This document shows positions 1-8,960 of a stretch of DNA of 27,014 bases, one piece after another; the stretch's first letter is position 1; every line of letters starts with the position of its first letter. The stretch comes from an uncultured Chitinophagaceae bacterium (lineage in GTDB: Bacteria; Bacteroidota; Bacteroidia; Chitinophagales; Chitinophagaceae). The notes under the pieces were generated by a model. The model saw nothing but the letters and a program-made list of their open reading frames with translations, was not told where the DNA came from and made no database searches. The stretch is taken from the NCBI GenBank assembly GCA_934502905.1, contig CAKSVK010000026.1, forward strand, positions 1 to 27,014, given 5' to 3'. The translations under genes were made by a program, and so were the position numbers.

Positions 1-233
1 ATGTATGCCAAATATCCAGGGTGAGGTTGCGAGGAGACACGCAACCAGGCGGCTCGTTACCCCGGCCGTGTTCTCACGTGCCGTTAGATACGGATTGAAT
101 GTATCAGTGAAAGCGTTTGACTTGCGCTGATGGTGTACTCAGGGAGACGGGGACGTAATAAGCCTCGAGAAGAATACAGCAAAGGGTTGTAGATTTGTCC
201 TGTCATTATGTTTTGCATGATTAAATCAATAGA
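1..233. other. Unassigned hairpin-rich region at the window edge
   Basis: I see no convincing gene here. Two strong hairpins stand out. GGTTGCG (25-31) pairs perfectly with CGCAACC (40-46) around an 8-nt loop. CGGC-CGTG (63-70) pairs with CACG-T-GCCG (75-83) around TTCT with one bulged T. A 41-codon frame at 5-130 resembles nothing I know. The dense stems and GGAGAC-type loops recall structured RNA, perhaps an intron fragment, but I find no domain V, intron boundary or tRNA/rRNA signature. The end of an upstream gene or RNA cannot be excluded, because the window starts here. Confidence 0.3.
190..197 (+). promoter_or_regulatory. Possible -7 element for the DUF1080 gene
   Basis: TAGATTTG is an exact match to the Bacteroidota -7 consensus TAnnTTTG and lies 36 nt before the start codon. 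No clear TTTG -33 element lies 17-23 nt upstream. A second near-match, TATGTTTTG at 207-215 with TTG at 187-189, could serve instead. Confidence 0.3.
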
Positions 234-977
234 ATGAAATTCCTGAAACATGCTTTTGTTATTTTTAACCTTGCTGTATGTATGCCGGGTTTCGGCCAGA
301 AAATACTTTTTGAATTTGGAGAAAGAAAAAGCTTTGAAAAGCTGATCGGGGGAGAGGACGCCGTGCAGCCTTTGCGATGGGTAGACGTAAATACCACCGA
401 TACCACATGGTACAAAAAAGGCGATACACTGGTGGGAAAAGGCTGGCCGATCGGTGTTGTAAGATCGGAAAGGATGTACCAGAATTTTATCATGCACGTA
501 CAATGGAGGCATATGGAAAAAGGAGGCAATTCAGGGATATTTGTTTGGTGCGATGCCCAACCGGAAGATCATAACAGGCTGCCAAGCGGGGTGGAAGTAC
601 AGATGCTGGAGCTCGACTGGGTAAACCAGAACAAACGGAATGGGGAAACACCACCGATCGCTTATGTGCACGGTGAGCTGTTCGGGGCGGGTAAAACCAG
701 GACCATACCTGATCATCCACGGGGTGAAAGAAGCAAGTCTATAGAGAACAGGTGCCTGGGCGTGGGGGAGTGGAATACATACACGGTGGTATGTGTGGAT
801 GGCACGATCAAGTTGTCTGTCAACGGAAAATATGTAAATGGTATCCGTGAATCTTCACGACGCAAAGGCTACTTATGCCTGGAAGCGGAAGGCGCCCGGA
901 TCGAGTTCAGGAATTTGCAGGTGATAGAGTTGGATGAAGGTTATATCCTGCCGGAACATATAGCCGAGAAGTTATAG
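234..977 (+). CDS. Secreted DUF1080 (3-keto-disaccharide hydrolase family) protein
   Basis: This 247-residue protein starts with a Sec signal peptide (basic KFLKH, hydrophobic core, likely cut after GFG before Q22), so it should be periplasmic or secreted. The rest matches DUF1080, a concanavalin/LamG-like beta-sandwich. Visible family hallmarks are GGNSGIFVW mid-protein, the WNTYTVVCVDGTIKLSVNGK stretch, and the C-terminal GYLCLEAEGARIEFRNLQV. The family is annotated as 3-keto-disaccharide hydrolase and is common in glycan-degrading Bacteroidota. Here there is no SusC/SusD pair or glycoside hydrolase beside it, so the substrate is unknown. It is monocistronic and convergent with the aminotransferase gene. 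The family call is firm; the activity is inferred. Confidence 0.85.
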   Translation: MKFLKHAFVIFNLAVCMPGFGQKILFEFGERKSFEKLIGGEDAVQPLRWVDVNTTDTTWYKKGDTLVGKGWPIGVVRSERMYQNFIMHVQWRHMEKGGNSGIFVWCDAQPEDHNRLPSGVEVQMLELDWVNQNKRNGETPPIAYVHGELFGAGKTRTIPDHPRGERSKSIENRCLGVGEWNTYTVVCVDGTIKLSVNGKYVNGIRESSRRKGYLCLEAEGARIEFRNLQVIELDEGYILPEHIAEKL

Positions 978-1025
978 CACCGGGTGGTACAGGCAATACC
1001 CGCGAAGAACATGGTAATAATAACA

Positions 1026-1066
1026 ACGATGCCGGGCTCCATGTTATATGAAATGGAGACAATCGT
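1026..1066. terminator. Weak bidirectional terminator-like hairpin
   Basis: Between two convergent genes, CTCCAT (1037-1042) pairs with ATGGAG (1053-1058), and outside it ACGAT (1026-1030) can pair with ATCGT (1062-1066, running into the stop codon of the minus-strand gene). There is no strong U-tract on either side, so the terminator role is inferred from position only. Confidence 0.3.
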
Positions 1067-1896
1067 TATTTGGATCCGCTCTGTTCCCTTGCTTTTAGCT
1101 GCTCCAGCAAGCTGATGGTAACAGCGCCTGGTTTGCCGGTACCAATAATGTTGTTGTCATCTACTGACACAATAGGAAGAATACGTTTGGTCGTGCTCGT
1201 GAGAAAAGCTTCTCTTGCTTCCAGCAAATCCTGCATGGTTACCAGCCCGGTTTTGATGCTGATGATACCATCCAGCGCCAGCACCTGCTTACGTGTGATG
1301 CCTTCCAGGACGTTGGAGCCGGGGGTGACCACTTCTCCCGTTTTCCTGACAATGAATATATTACAACGGGGAAACTCGCTTAATACGCCATCCAGGTGGT
1401 ATAAAACATCGTAGGCCTGTGCTTCCCTGACTTTTTGCTGCAGCCGGATGCCGGTTACATAGTTGATGGACTTGACCTGGGGCAGCTCACGGCAAAACGC
1501 ATGCGTAATTATTTTCACACCTTCCTCTATGAGGCTGCCTGGAACAACCGGCAGATGATGCTGTGTAATGACCAGGTTAGGCTGGCTGATAGAATAGCCA
1601 TCCCCTGCATACCCGCCGGTCAACAGCAGCTTGATACCGGCATCCGCCATTCCATTCCGTTCCAGCAATGATAGTACAACCTCCTTCAATTCTTCTGTTG
1701 AAAGAGGTACCGGGAGAAACATCTGTGCCGCGGAATAATAGAATCGGTTGATATAGTCATCAAAAAAAGGAATTCTTCCATCGACTACTTTAAAAAAATC
1801 AAAAACGCCGTAACCGCGTTGCACGGAAAGATCACTGACATGCAGGAATGTTTTGTCTGCCGGCAGGAATTCACCATTTAGAAAGCTGTACATCAT
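1066..1896 (-). CDS. Class IV PLP-dependent aminotransferase
   Basis: This 276-residue fold-type IV aminotransferase belongs with branched-chain and D-amino-acid aminotransferases and aminodeoxychorismate lyase. The PLP-binding lysine should be K142 in the QVKSINYVTG segment, equivalent to KSLN in D-amino-acid transaminase. E174 in the LSEFPRCNIFIV segment matches the conserved glutamate that contacts the pyridine nitrogen. The N-terminal RGYGVFDFFKVVDGRIPFFDDYINRF block is also typical. The motifs do not fix the substrate. Its first ATG overlaps the TGA of the upstream peptidase gene (ATGATG, so a second Met three bases on is equally possible). This implies translational coupling, perhaps supplying or consuming amino acids released by the peptidase. 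Confidence 0.88.
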   Translation of the reverse strand: MMYSFLNGEFLPADKTFLHVSDLSVQRGYGVFDFFKVVDGRIPFFDDYINRFYYSAAQMFLPVPLSTEELKEVVLSLLERNGMADAGIKLLLTGGYAGDGYSISQPNLVITQHHLPVVPGSLIEEGVKIITHAFCRELPQVKSINYVTGIRLQQKVREAQAYDVLYHLDGVLSEFPRCNIFIVRKTGEVVTPGSNVLEGITRKQVLALDGIISIKTGLVTMQDLLEAREAFLTSTTKRILPIVSVDDNNIIGTGKPGAVTISLLEQLKAREQSGSK

Positions 1897-3020
1897 TTGT
1901 CGATAGCCTTGTATTGTTTCATTATCTGCAGCACCTCTTCCTGTGGTAATTTCATTGCAGTATTACCGTCCTTTCCTGTCATGGTTTCCGCTGCCCATAA
2001 GGAGTTAATAACAGCTTCTTCCGTTGCTTCGATCGCCGCCATAAATAAGGCGGAAACGTGGTCGTTGCGCAAAAGGGTAGTAGTATAAGTTGGTTTTGCA
2101 GCCTGGTGTTGAATACGTACGCCTGTGGCGGTAGAAAAAGCAACCACATAATCCCCGCTGCCGTTAGCGGCTATGCCTCCGGTTTTGGCCAGTCCCATAA
2201 AAGCCCTTTTTGCCAGCCGTTCCAGGTTCCTGGCATCCAGCGGTGCGTCGGTTGCCACCACTATCATACAGGAGCCGTCTGCTTTATCCTGCAGCCGGTC
2301 GCTCAAAAAGTATTTCCCCATCTTCTTTCCCACAGGCACGCCATTGATCTGCAGCACACCACCGAAGTTCGTCTGCACCAATACTCCGACTGTATAACCG
2401 CCTTCGGATGCAGGCAGCTTGCGGGAGGATGTTCCGATCCCACCTTTGAAGCCGAAGCAGGTAGTGCCGGTACCGGCGCCTACGTTTCCTTCCGCTACCT
2501 TTCCGCCGGAAGCAGATTGTATCGTTTCCAGCACATGTTTCTTTTTTATATGCAGTCCCCTGATATCGTTTAGGTAACCGTCATTGGTTTCACCCACCAG
2601 GGCATTTACGGATAACACCGACTCGTTTCCTTTCTGCGTCAGGGTATGTTCTATTACGGCTTCAACACCCGCCGCGACACTGAGTGTATTGGTCAGGATC
2701 ACCGGAGACTCCAGATTGCCGAGCTCTGATACCTGTGTGCTGCCGGCAAGCTTGCCGAAACCGTTACCCACATATACAGCTGCCGGAACCTTATCCTGGA
2801 AAAGATTGCCATCGTGTGGCAGGATGGCGGTAACCCCGGTACGAACAGCGCTGCTTTGTATTAAAGTTGTATGTCCTACTTTTACCCCCGGCACATCAGT
2901 AATCGCATTCAAGCTGCCTGTTGGTAACACACCTATCATTACGCCTTCGTCGCGGATCCGTTTTTGTGCAAATCCGCTGACAGATCCTGATATGAGCAGC
3001 AGCAGTATTAAAGTTTTCAT
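1893..3020 (-). CDS. Exported P1-family (S58, DmpA-like) aminopeptidase/esterase
   Basis: The start is placed at the ATG that gives MKTLILLLLISGSVSGFAQ, a clean signal peptide; ten further upstream codons are open but would bury it. The 375-residue product matches the DmpA/P1 N-terminal nucleophile family. It has the family opening ITDVPGVKVGHTT and the ANGSGDYVVAFS segment, whose Gly-Ser bond is the expected autocleavage site (Ser288 of the chosen start) yielding the nucleophile. Family members remove N-terminal residues from peptides, or act on D-amides or beta-peptides. The signal peptide suggests action in the periplasm. It is the first gene of a two-gene unit, its stop overlapping the aminotransferase start. 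Family is confident, substrate unknown. Confidence 0.88.
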   Translation of the reverse strand: MKTLILLLLISGSVSGFAQKRIRDEGVMIGVLPTGSLNAITDVPGVKVGHTTLIQSSAVRTGVTAILPHDGNLFQDKVPAAVYVGNGFGKLAGSTQVSELGNLESPVILTNTLSVAAGVEAVIEHTLTQKGNESVLSVNALVGETNDGYLNDIRGLHIKKKHVLETIQSASGGKVAEGNVGAGTGTTCFGFKGGIGTSSRKLPASEGGYTVGVLVQTNFGGVLQINGVPVGKKMGKYFLSDRLQDKADGSCMIVVATDAPLDARNLERLAKRAFMGLAKTGGIAANGSGDYVVAFSTATGVRIQHQAAKPTYTTTLLRNDHVSALFMAAIEATEEAVINSLWAAETMTGKDGNTAMKLPQEEVLQIMKQYKAIDK

Positions 3021-3109
3021 GAATAACCTTACTGTATAATATAACCGCAATTTAATGAATAGCGAAGGAATAATGAGTTATTCTATACGCCTGGCTATAT
3101 CCATTGATG

Positions 3110-4087
3110 TCAGCTCCTGTATAGGATAATTACAGCCAGGTACACAAAATAGCTCAGCACAAATGCAATACCTTCCTTACGGCTTACCATCTGGTCGCTT
3201 CGGAATACAGGGTAACATACCAGCGCCACCAGTGCCGCCAGAGGAAGGTCAAACCACAATATATTCCTGTCTACCGACAGGCCTTGCGGAGCAAAAAGAC
3301 AGGTAGCGCCGAGGATGAACAGTATGTTGGTAATGCTGCTGCCGAGGAGGTTACCTACTGCTATATCGCGACTGTCTTTTAAGGTTGCCACAATGGTGGT
3401 CACCAGCTCCGGCGCGGAAGTGCCGATCGCAACAATGGTAAGCCCGATAACAGCATCCGACCAGCCTAATTCCCTTGCAATAGAAGAGGCGCCGCCTACC
3501 AGCAGGTCTGCTCCCCATATGGTGGCGGCAATACCGCCTGATAAAAAAATGATGTTTATGATCCAGGTACCCCAGTTTTTTTTCTCCAACGGTGTACTGG
3601 GTTCATATGCTTCCTGGAACTCTTTTTGCATGGGTGGAGATTCCTTTTTGCTGTTGCGGATGATGATATAGATATACACCACACCTATTGCCAGCATCAT
3701 GACACCTTCCAGGTAGGATAACACGCCATCAAGGCATAACAGGAACAGGAGGATGGCAGATAATACCATTACAAACAACTCCATCCTGATAGACTTCAAT
3801 TGCAGCGGCAGCGGACGAATAGCTGCGCTAAGTCCCAATATCAGCAATATATTTACTAAATTGGTGCCTGCTATATTGCCGATAGCCATATCTGCCGCAT
3901 CATCGTGTATAGCGGCGATACCTACAGCCAGTTCTGGTAAGCTGGTACCTATGCTGACAACCGTCATGCCTATGATAATGGGACGTATGCCCAGGAGGGA
4001 GGCGATACGGGACGCACCCCTGAGGAGTATCTCAGCACCAATGGTAATGATGATTAAACCGAGCAGGAACAGTATATAAGGGTCCAC
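3110..4087 (-). CDS. Calcium/sodium antiporter, CaCA family (YrbG-like)
   Basis: This 325-residue inner-membrane protein has the duplicated alpha-repeat of cation/Ca2+ exchangers: GMTVVSIGTSLPELAVG (GTSLPE at 47-52) and GLTIVAIGTSAPELVTT (GTSAPE at 222-227). Each is followed by an AxGNxxGxxxxN helix (NIAGTNLVNI and NLLGSSITNI). About ten hydrophobic segments are visible, with a charged loop near 145-172 separating the halves. The acidic residues in the two repeats are the known Ca2+ ligands in this family. The start is GTG (valine codon) at 4087; an in-frame stop lies four codons upstream, so no longer version is possible. It is divergent from a Ca2+ ATPase, so both probably export Ca2+. The ion is inferred from family. 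Confidence 0.9.
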   Translation of the reverse strand: MDPYILFLLGLIIITIGAEILLRGASRIASLLGIRPIIIGMTVVSIGTSLPELAVGIAAIHDDAADMAIGNIAGTNLVNILLILGLSAAIRPLPLQLKSIRMELFVMVLSAILLFLLCLDGVLSYLEGVMMLAIGVVYIYIIIRNSKKESPPMQKEFQEAYEPSTPLEKKNWGTWIINIIFLSGGIAATIWGADLLVGGASSIARELGWSDAVIGLTIVAIGTSAPELVTTIVATLKDSRDIAVGNLLGSSITNILFILGATCLFAPQGLSVDRNILWFDLPLAALVALVCYPVFRSDQMVSRKEGIAFVLSYFVYLAVIILYRS

Positions 4088-4231
4088 TTTTGTGTATTAA
4101 AGAAAAGATTTGCTTGTTTGCCTTGCAATTGTAAAATTAGGTAAGGTCATTTATATATCTGAATTCAGTGTTTCTTTTTTAATCAGCTTATACAATGACC
4201 TTGACGGATAAAACCGGAAATATTTTATTTC
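4088..4231. promoter_or_regulatory. Shared divergent promoter region of the two calcium pumps
   Basis: This AT-rich 144-bp spacer must hold promoters for both the antiporter and the ATPase. On the minus strand TACAATTG (4126-4133) matches TAnnTTTG at all but one base. I find no exact -7 element or obvious inverted repeat for the plus-strand gene. Confidence 0.3.
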
Positions 4232-6901
4232 ATGATGACAACCGGATGGTATTTAAAGACGGCAGAAGAAACACTGAACCTCACCAACAGCAGTGAGAAC
4301 GGGTTAAGCAATGGAGACGCAGGACAACGTTTGGCGCAGTACGGACCCAATACACTGAGCAGACAGCAAAAGAAATCATTGATGGCGGCTTTTTTCAGTC
4401 ACCTCAACGATCCGCTGATTTACGTATTGCTGGGCGCTGTGGCAGTCACTTTTTTAATGAGTGAATACATTGATGGCATCATTATACTCGCCGTGGTAAT
4501 ACTGAACGCTGTTTTAGGACTGATCCAGGAGATGCGGGCAGACAGCGCTATTGAAGCCCTGAAGAAACTCGCTTCTCCGAGAGCGCTCGTTAAGAGAGAA
4601 GGAAAACAGCTGGAAGTTCCGTCGGAAAACCTGGTGCCGGGAGATATCGTTATACTGGATGCCGGTCGTTATGTGCCGGCCGATCTTCGGCTGATAGAAT
4701 CCGCTAACCTGAAGATTGATGAATCGGCATTGACGGGAGAGTCTGTAGCGGTGGATAAGGATGCCGCTCTCATTCTTGCAGATAAGGATGCCGCTATCGG
4801 CGATCGTTTGAACATGGCCTATATGTCTACCCTGGTAACCTATGGGAGAGGCGCAGGAGTGGTAGTGGCAGTAGCGCACCAGACTGAAGTCGGAAAAATT
4901 GCTACCATCATCAGCGAAGAAGAAGTTACGACCACACCCCTTGAAAAAAAGCTGGCGGAACTTGGCAAGGCGCTCGGAAAAATAGCAGTGGTGATATGTG
5001 TGGTGATGTTCGGCATCGGTTACCTGCAGGGCAGGGATGTTGCAGACATGTTCCTTACGGCTGTTTCGCTGGCGGTTGCCTCTATTCCAGAAGGGCTGGC
5101 GGCTATTGTAGCGATCGTGCTCTCTATTGGTGTTACCAGGATGGCAAAACAAAATGCTATTATTAAGAAATTACCTGCGGTAGAAACACTCGGCTCAGTC
5201 AATATTGTCTGTTCAGACAAGACCGGGACGCTTACGCAAAACAAAATGACGGTAACAGCTTATTTTACGTATACCGACGGAACAAAAGAAATTAAAAATA
5301 CCACACCTGTTTCTGAAGAGGCTGCCCTGCTGGTAAAAGCAATGGTGCTTAACTCCGACGCTACGCTGGAAGGAGAAAATGCTACAGGCGACCCTACAGA
5401 AATTGCTTTGCTGCTATGGGCCGATGATCTTGGTTTCGATAGAAAAGAAATACACCGGACCCAGTCCAGGATGGATGAGCTGGCTTTTGACAGCAACCGG
5501 AAAATGATGTCCACGCTGCAGAAAGACGGCGGGTCACTGGTAGTATATACCAAGGGTGCGGCAGACAGCCTGATACTGAAATGCAGGTATATCGTTGAGC
5601 AGGGAAACATGGTTCCGTTGACAGATACCCACCGGCATCTGTTGATGGAAGCGGTCAGCCAGATGTCGGATGATGCTTTGCGTACTTTGGCTGCAGCGTA
5701 TAAGCCCGTGGATAATCATATTGATAAGGGTCAGTTTGAAGAGGACCTGATCATGATAGGACTGGTAGGAATGATGGATCCGCCCAGGGAAGAAGTAAAA
5801 GATTCCATCCGGCTTGCAAGGGCTGCCGGTATTGAAACGGTAATGATCACCGGCGATCACAAGAACACCGCCGTAGCCATTGCCCGGGAGCTGGGGATAG
5901 CGCAGGACAGCCGGCAGGCTATATCGGGTGCGGATCTGAACAGGCTGTCAATGGATGATCTGGTGGCGCAGGTAAATAAATACAGGGTGTTTGCCAGGGT
6001 ATCGCCCGAACACAAAGTAAATATTGTGAAAGCTTTTCAATCGAACGCCAATGTTGTTTCCATGACGGGTGACGGCGTGAATGATGCTCCCTCGCTGAAT
6101 GCTGCGGACATCGGGGTGGCAATGGGCATAACGGGAACGGATGTGGCCAAAAATGCGTCGGATATGATCCTGGCAGACGATAATTTCTCTACCATTATAT
6201 CAGCTATAGAAGAAGGTCGAAATATTTATAATAATATTAAAAAATCTGTCATCTTCCTTTTGTCCAGCAATGTGGGGGAAGTAATAGCCATGCTGCTGGC
6301 TATTGTAGCAGGCATGCCGGCTCCTTTGATAGCAACACAGCTGTTGTGGATCAATCTTGTAACAGACTCCCTGCCGGCCATTGCGCTCGGGCTCGATCCC
6401 GGAAACAGGGATGTGATGAAGGAAAAGCCGCGCAGCATCCGGGAAAGCTTTTTTGCCCGGGGCGCTGTGGGTAATATAGCAACCGGGGGTATTTCAATAG
6501 GTTTTGTCACCATTATCTCTTACTGGCTTGGATTTACCGAGCACGGTTACACGCCATTTGACAAAAATATCCCTGAAAATGTGCTGGAGTATGCCAGGAC
6601 CCTGGCATTCATGACCATTATTGCCTGCCAACTGTTTTATGCGCTGTCATTCAGGCATGCGAGGCAGTCTGTATTCAAAGCCGGGTTATTCAAAAACAGG
6701 TACCTGGCAGGGGCTATCATCCTGGGCCTTCTTTTACAGGTGCTGGTGCTGGAAGTGCCGGCATTGTCCGGTGCCTTCCGGCTGCAGTCCCTCCATCTCA
6801 GGGGATGGTTGGAGATCATGGCTTTGGGATTGTTCCCTCTTTTCCTGAGCGAGGTCATTAAATTTTTCCGGAACCTCAGGCCTGGAAAAGATGCAGGTTG
6901 A
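4232..6901 (+). CDS. Cation-translocating P-type ATPase, probable Ca2+ exporter (type IIA/IIB)
   Basis: The 889-residue protein has every P-type landmark: an N-terminal cation ATPase domain, TGES at 168-171 (dephosphorylation loop), PEGL at 286-289 in M4, the phosphorylated Asp329 in DKTGTLTQNKMT, KGAADS in the nucleotide domain, and TGDGVNDAPS from 612. M5 carries SSNVGEV and M6 carries WINLVTDSLPAIALG. Together with Glu287 these line up with SERCA residues N768, E771, E309, N796, T799 and D800, supporting Ca2+ transport. In M8 the position of SERCA E908 appears to be Ala/Gln (TIIACQLFYAL), as in plasma-membrane-type pumps, which suggests one Ca2+ per ATP; this is inferred by eye alignment. 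It ends directly against the prfC stop codon. Confidence 0.92.
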   Translation: MMTTGWYLKTAEETLNLTNSSENGLSNGDAGQRLAQYGPNTLSRQQKKSLMAAFFSHLNDPLIYVLLGAVAVTFLMSEYIDGIIILAVVILNAVLGLIQEMRADSAIEALKKLASPRALVKREGKQLEVPSENLVPGDIVILDAGRYVPADLRLIESANLKIDESALTGESVAVDKDAALILADKDAAIGDRLNMAYMSTLVTYGRGAGVVVAVAHQTEVGKIATIISEEEVTTTPLEKKLAELGKALGKIAVVICVVMFGIGYLQGRDVADMFLTAVSLAVASIPEGLAAIVAIVLSIGVTRMAKQNAIIKKLPAVETLGSVNIVCSDKTGTLTQNKMTVTAYFTYTDGTKEIKNTTPVSEEAALLVKAMVLNSDATLEGENATGDPTEIALLLWADDLGFDRKEIHRTQSRMDELAFDSNRKMMSTLQKDGGSLVVYTKGAADSLILKCRYIVEQGNMVPLTDTHRHLLMEAVSQMSDDALRTLAAAYKPVDNHIDKGQFEEDLIMIGLVGMMDPPREEVKDSIRLARAAGIETVMITGDHKNTAVAIARELGIAQDSRQAISGADLNRLSMDDLVAQVNKYRVFARVSPEHKVNIVKAFQSNANVVSMTGDGVNDAPSLNAADIGVAMGITGTDVAKNASDMILADDNFSTIISAIEEGRNIYNNIKKSVIFLLSSNVGEVIAMLLAIVAGMPAPLIATQLLWINLVTDSLPAIALGLDPGNRDVMKEKPRSIRESFFARGAVGNIATGGISIGFVTIISYWLGFTEHGYTPFDKNIPENVLEYARTLAFMTIIACQLFYALSFRHARQSVFKAGLFKNRYLAGAIILGLLLQVLVLEVPALSGAFRLQSLHLRGWLEIMALGLFPLFLSEVIKFFRNLRPGKDAG

Positions 6902-8491
6902 TCAGGCTTTATGAATCTCGCTGGTGAAATGGAACTTGATATCCGGATTATTGGATATCTCCGTATTCAGGAACCATTCGCTTTGCGCCAGGTACACATA
7001 ATGTCCGTCTTTATCCAGCACGATATTGGCTGTTTTAAAACGGATAAACTCCTCCATTTTTTTCGGATCTGCTGCGGTGATCCAGCAGGCTTTGTAAAAC
7101 GGAAGCGTATTGAACTGAACCGAAGCGCCATATTCCTGTAGCAAACGATATTGAATAACTTCAAACTGGAGGTCCCCCACACAGCCGATGATCTTACGAT
7201 TGCCTCCATGCTGAGTAAATAACTGGGCAACCCCTTCATCCGTTAATTGAAGTAAACCTTTTTCTAATTGTTTGGTTTTCATAGGATCTTTATTGACTAC
7301 CTCTTTAAAAAGTTCCGGCGAAAAGCTGGGGATTCCGGTAAAATAAAAGTCAGCGCCCTCCGTAAGGGTGTCGCCGATCTTGAAGTTGCCTGTATCGAAC
7401 AGGCCGACCACATCGCCGGGGTAAGCTTCCTCGATCACGTCTTTCTGGCGGGCAAGAAAAGAGTAAGGATTACTGAAGCGGACGTCCTTTTCCAGCCGTA
7501 CGTGATGGTAGTATTTATTCCTTTCGAAGCGTCCGGAGCAGACCCTTAAAAAGGCAATTCTGTCCCTGTGCCTCGGGTCGAGATTGGCGTGGATCTTAAA
7601 GATAAAGCCGCTGAATTTTTCGTCCCCGGGACATACTTCCTTTTCAGAAGTGGGCCGGCAAAGCGGAGCGGGGGCAATGCGTACAAAGGTGTCCAGCATT
7701 TCTCTCACACCAAAATTGTTGACGGCGCTGCCGAAAAATACGGGTGCTGTTTTTCCCGCCAGGTAATCCTCCACATTCAGTTGTCCGTATACGCCTTCGA
7801 TCAGCTCGGCGTCTTCCCGCAACTGGGCGGCATCTTTTTCGCCTACTCTTTCTATCAGGATGTCATCCTGGAGGTTTTCGATGGTCAGCACATCTTCGTC
7901 ATTCGCCTTTGTATTGGCGGAGAACAATAACAGGTTCCTGTCAAACAGGTTATATACGCCTTTAAAATCTTTCCCGCTGTTGATTGGCCAGCTCATCGGG
8001 TGAAGCTGGATATGCAGCTCTTTTTCAATCTCTTCCAGCAGGTCAAACGGCAGCTTACCATCGCGGTCCATTTTGTTGATGAACACGATCACCGGCGTAT
8101 CGCGCATGCGGCAGACTTCCATCAGCCGGCGGGTTTGTTCTTCCACCCCGTTTACACTGTCAATAACCAGTACCACGCTGTCCACCGCCGTAAGGGTACG
8201 GTAGGTATCTTCAGCAAAGTCCTTGTGCCCCGGTGTATCCAGCAGGTTGATCAGCATATCCTTGTATTCAAAGGTCATTACACTGGTAGCCACGGATATG
8301 CCACGCTGTTTTTCAATTTCCATAAAGTCACTGGTGGCATGCTTTTTTATCTTGTTGCTTTTTACCGCACCGGCTGTTTGGATGGCGCCTCCAAACAACA
8401 GTAATTTCTCGGTAAGGGTGGTTTTACCGGCATCGGGGTGGGATATAATAGCGAATGTTTTCCGTTTGTTTATCTCGGCTGTATATTTCAT
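6902..8491 (-). CDS. prfC: Peptide chain release factor 3 (GTPase)
   Basis: The product is 529 residues, the same length as E. coli RF3. It is the translational GTPase that recycles RF1/RF2 from the ribosome after peptide release. The G-domain motifs are complete: SHPDAGKTT (17-25), the RGISVATS switch region near 63-70, DTPGH (85-89) and NKMD (139-142). RF3-specific sequence continues through [31 protein letters not shown] and the C-terminal [18 protein letters not shown]. Elongation factor G would be longer and contain its own domain IV. The gene lies 73 bp downstream of an SMR exporter gene on the same strand but seems to have its own promoter very close to the ATG. Confidence 0.97.
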   Translation of the reverse strand: MKYTAEINKRKTFAIISHPDAGKTTLTEKLLLFGGAIQTAGAVKSNKIKKHATSDFMEIEKQRGISVATSVMTFEYKDMLINLLDTPGHKDFAEDTYRTLTAVDSVVLVIDSVNGVEEQTRRLMEVCRMRDTPVIVFINKMDRDGKLPFDLLEEIEKELHIQLHPMSWPINSGKDFKGVYNLFDRNLLLFSANTKANDEDVLTIENLQDDILIERVGEKDAAQLREDAELIEGVYGQLNVEDYLAGKTAPVFFGSAVNNFGVREMLDTFVRIAPAPLCRPTSEKEVCPGDEKFSGFIFKIHANLDPRHRDRIAFLRVCSGRFERNKYYHHVRLEKDVRFSNPYSFLARQKDVIEEAYPGDVVGLFDTGNFKIGDTLTEGADFYFTGIPSFSPELFKEVVNKDPMKTKQLEKGLLQLTDEGVAQLFTQHGGNRKIIGCVGDLQFEVIQYRLLQEYGASVQFNTLPFYKACWITAADPKKMEEFIRFKTANIVLDKDGHYVYLAQSEWFLNTEISNNPDIKFHFTSEIHKA

Positions 8492-8498
8492 GAGCGCG

Positions 8499-8528
8499 CA
8501 AAGGTAATCATATGTGCTTTACCGGAAA
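8499..8528 (-). promoter_or_regulatory. prfC promoter, start site nearly at the ATG
   Basis: Reading the minus strand, TACCTTTG (8506 down to 8499) is an exact TAnnTTTG -7 element, and a TTTC -33-like element lies at 8528-8525 with an 18-nt spacer. Only seven bases separate the -7 element from the prfC ATG, so the mRNA leader would be a few nucleotides at most, implying leaderless or near-leaderless initiation. Confidence 0.5.
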
Positions 8529-8564
8529 CGTGGAAGAATGATGATTTGAAAATTTTAAAGCCGT

Positions 8565-8894
8565 CTATTCCGGGGAAACCGCTTTTAAGCCGATAATAGA
8601 ACCTATCAGGGTGGTGATAAAAAGCAGGCGCAGGAAGGTAGCCGGCTCTTTAAATACCAGGATGCCTACCAGCACGGTTCCTACTGCGCCGATTCCCGTC
8701 CAGACGGCATAAGCAGTACCGAGTGGCAGCGTTTGTGTAGCTTTTATCAACAAATACATGCTGGCAAAAAGAGATATGACAAAACCGGTATACCATCCAT
8801 ACATCTCATTTCCGGATGTTTCTTTTGCCTTGCCCAGGCAAAACGTAAATCCCACTTCAAAAAAGCCACCCAGAATTAAAAATATCCAGTTCAT
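8565..8894 (-). CDS. SMR-family exporter, Gdx/SugE-like (probable guanidinium exporter)
   Basis: The chosen ATG gives a 109-residue protein with four membrane helices, the normal SMR size; nine extra upstream codons would be atypical. The essential helix-1 glutamate is E13 in GGFFEVGF. Helix 3 reads LPLGTAYAVWTGIGAVG, which matches the Gdx (SugE) branch rather than EmrE-type multidrug pumps, whose equivalent reads roughly IAYAIWSGVG. Gdx proteins export guanidinium as antiparallel dimers coupled to protons. I looked for guanidine riboswitch signatures upstream (CUAGGGUUCCG of class I, ACGR loops of classes II and III) and saw none. It could be cotranscribed with prfC. Family is firm; the substrate is inferred from subclass motifs. 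Confidence 0.88.
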   Translation of the reverse strand: MNWIFLILGGFFEVGFTFCLGKAKETSGNEMYGWYTGFVISLFASMYLLIKATQTLPLGTAYAVWTGIGAVGTVLVGILVFKEPATFLRLLFITTLIGSIIGLKAVSPE

Positions 8895-8960
8895 TATTCG
8901 GTTTTTTGCAAATTTCAGCAATTCTTATATAAAGTCCCTAAAGAAGGATGAATTTACTTT

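Noticed and set aside
5..130. 41-codon frame in the hairpin-rich left edge
   Set aside because: Its translation is arginine-rich and unlike any family I know, and it runs through both strong hairpins.
4754..4795. Exact 15-nt direct repeat in the ATPase gene (DKDAA occurring twice, 27 nt apart)
   Set aside because: The region between TGES and GDR has the usual family length, so no recent duplication is needed. The repeat seems a coincidence of similar acidic residues.
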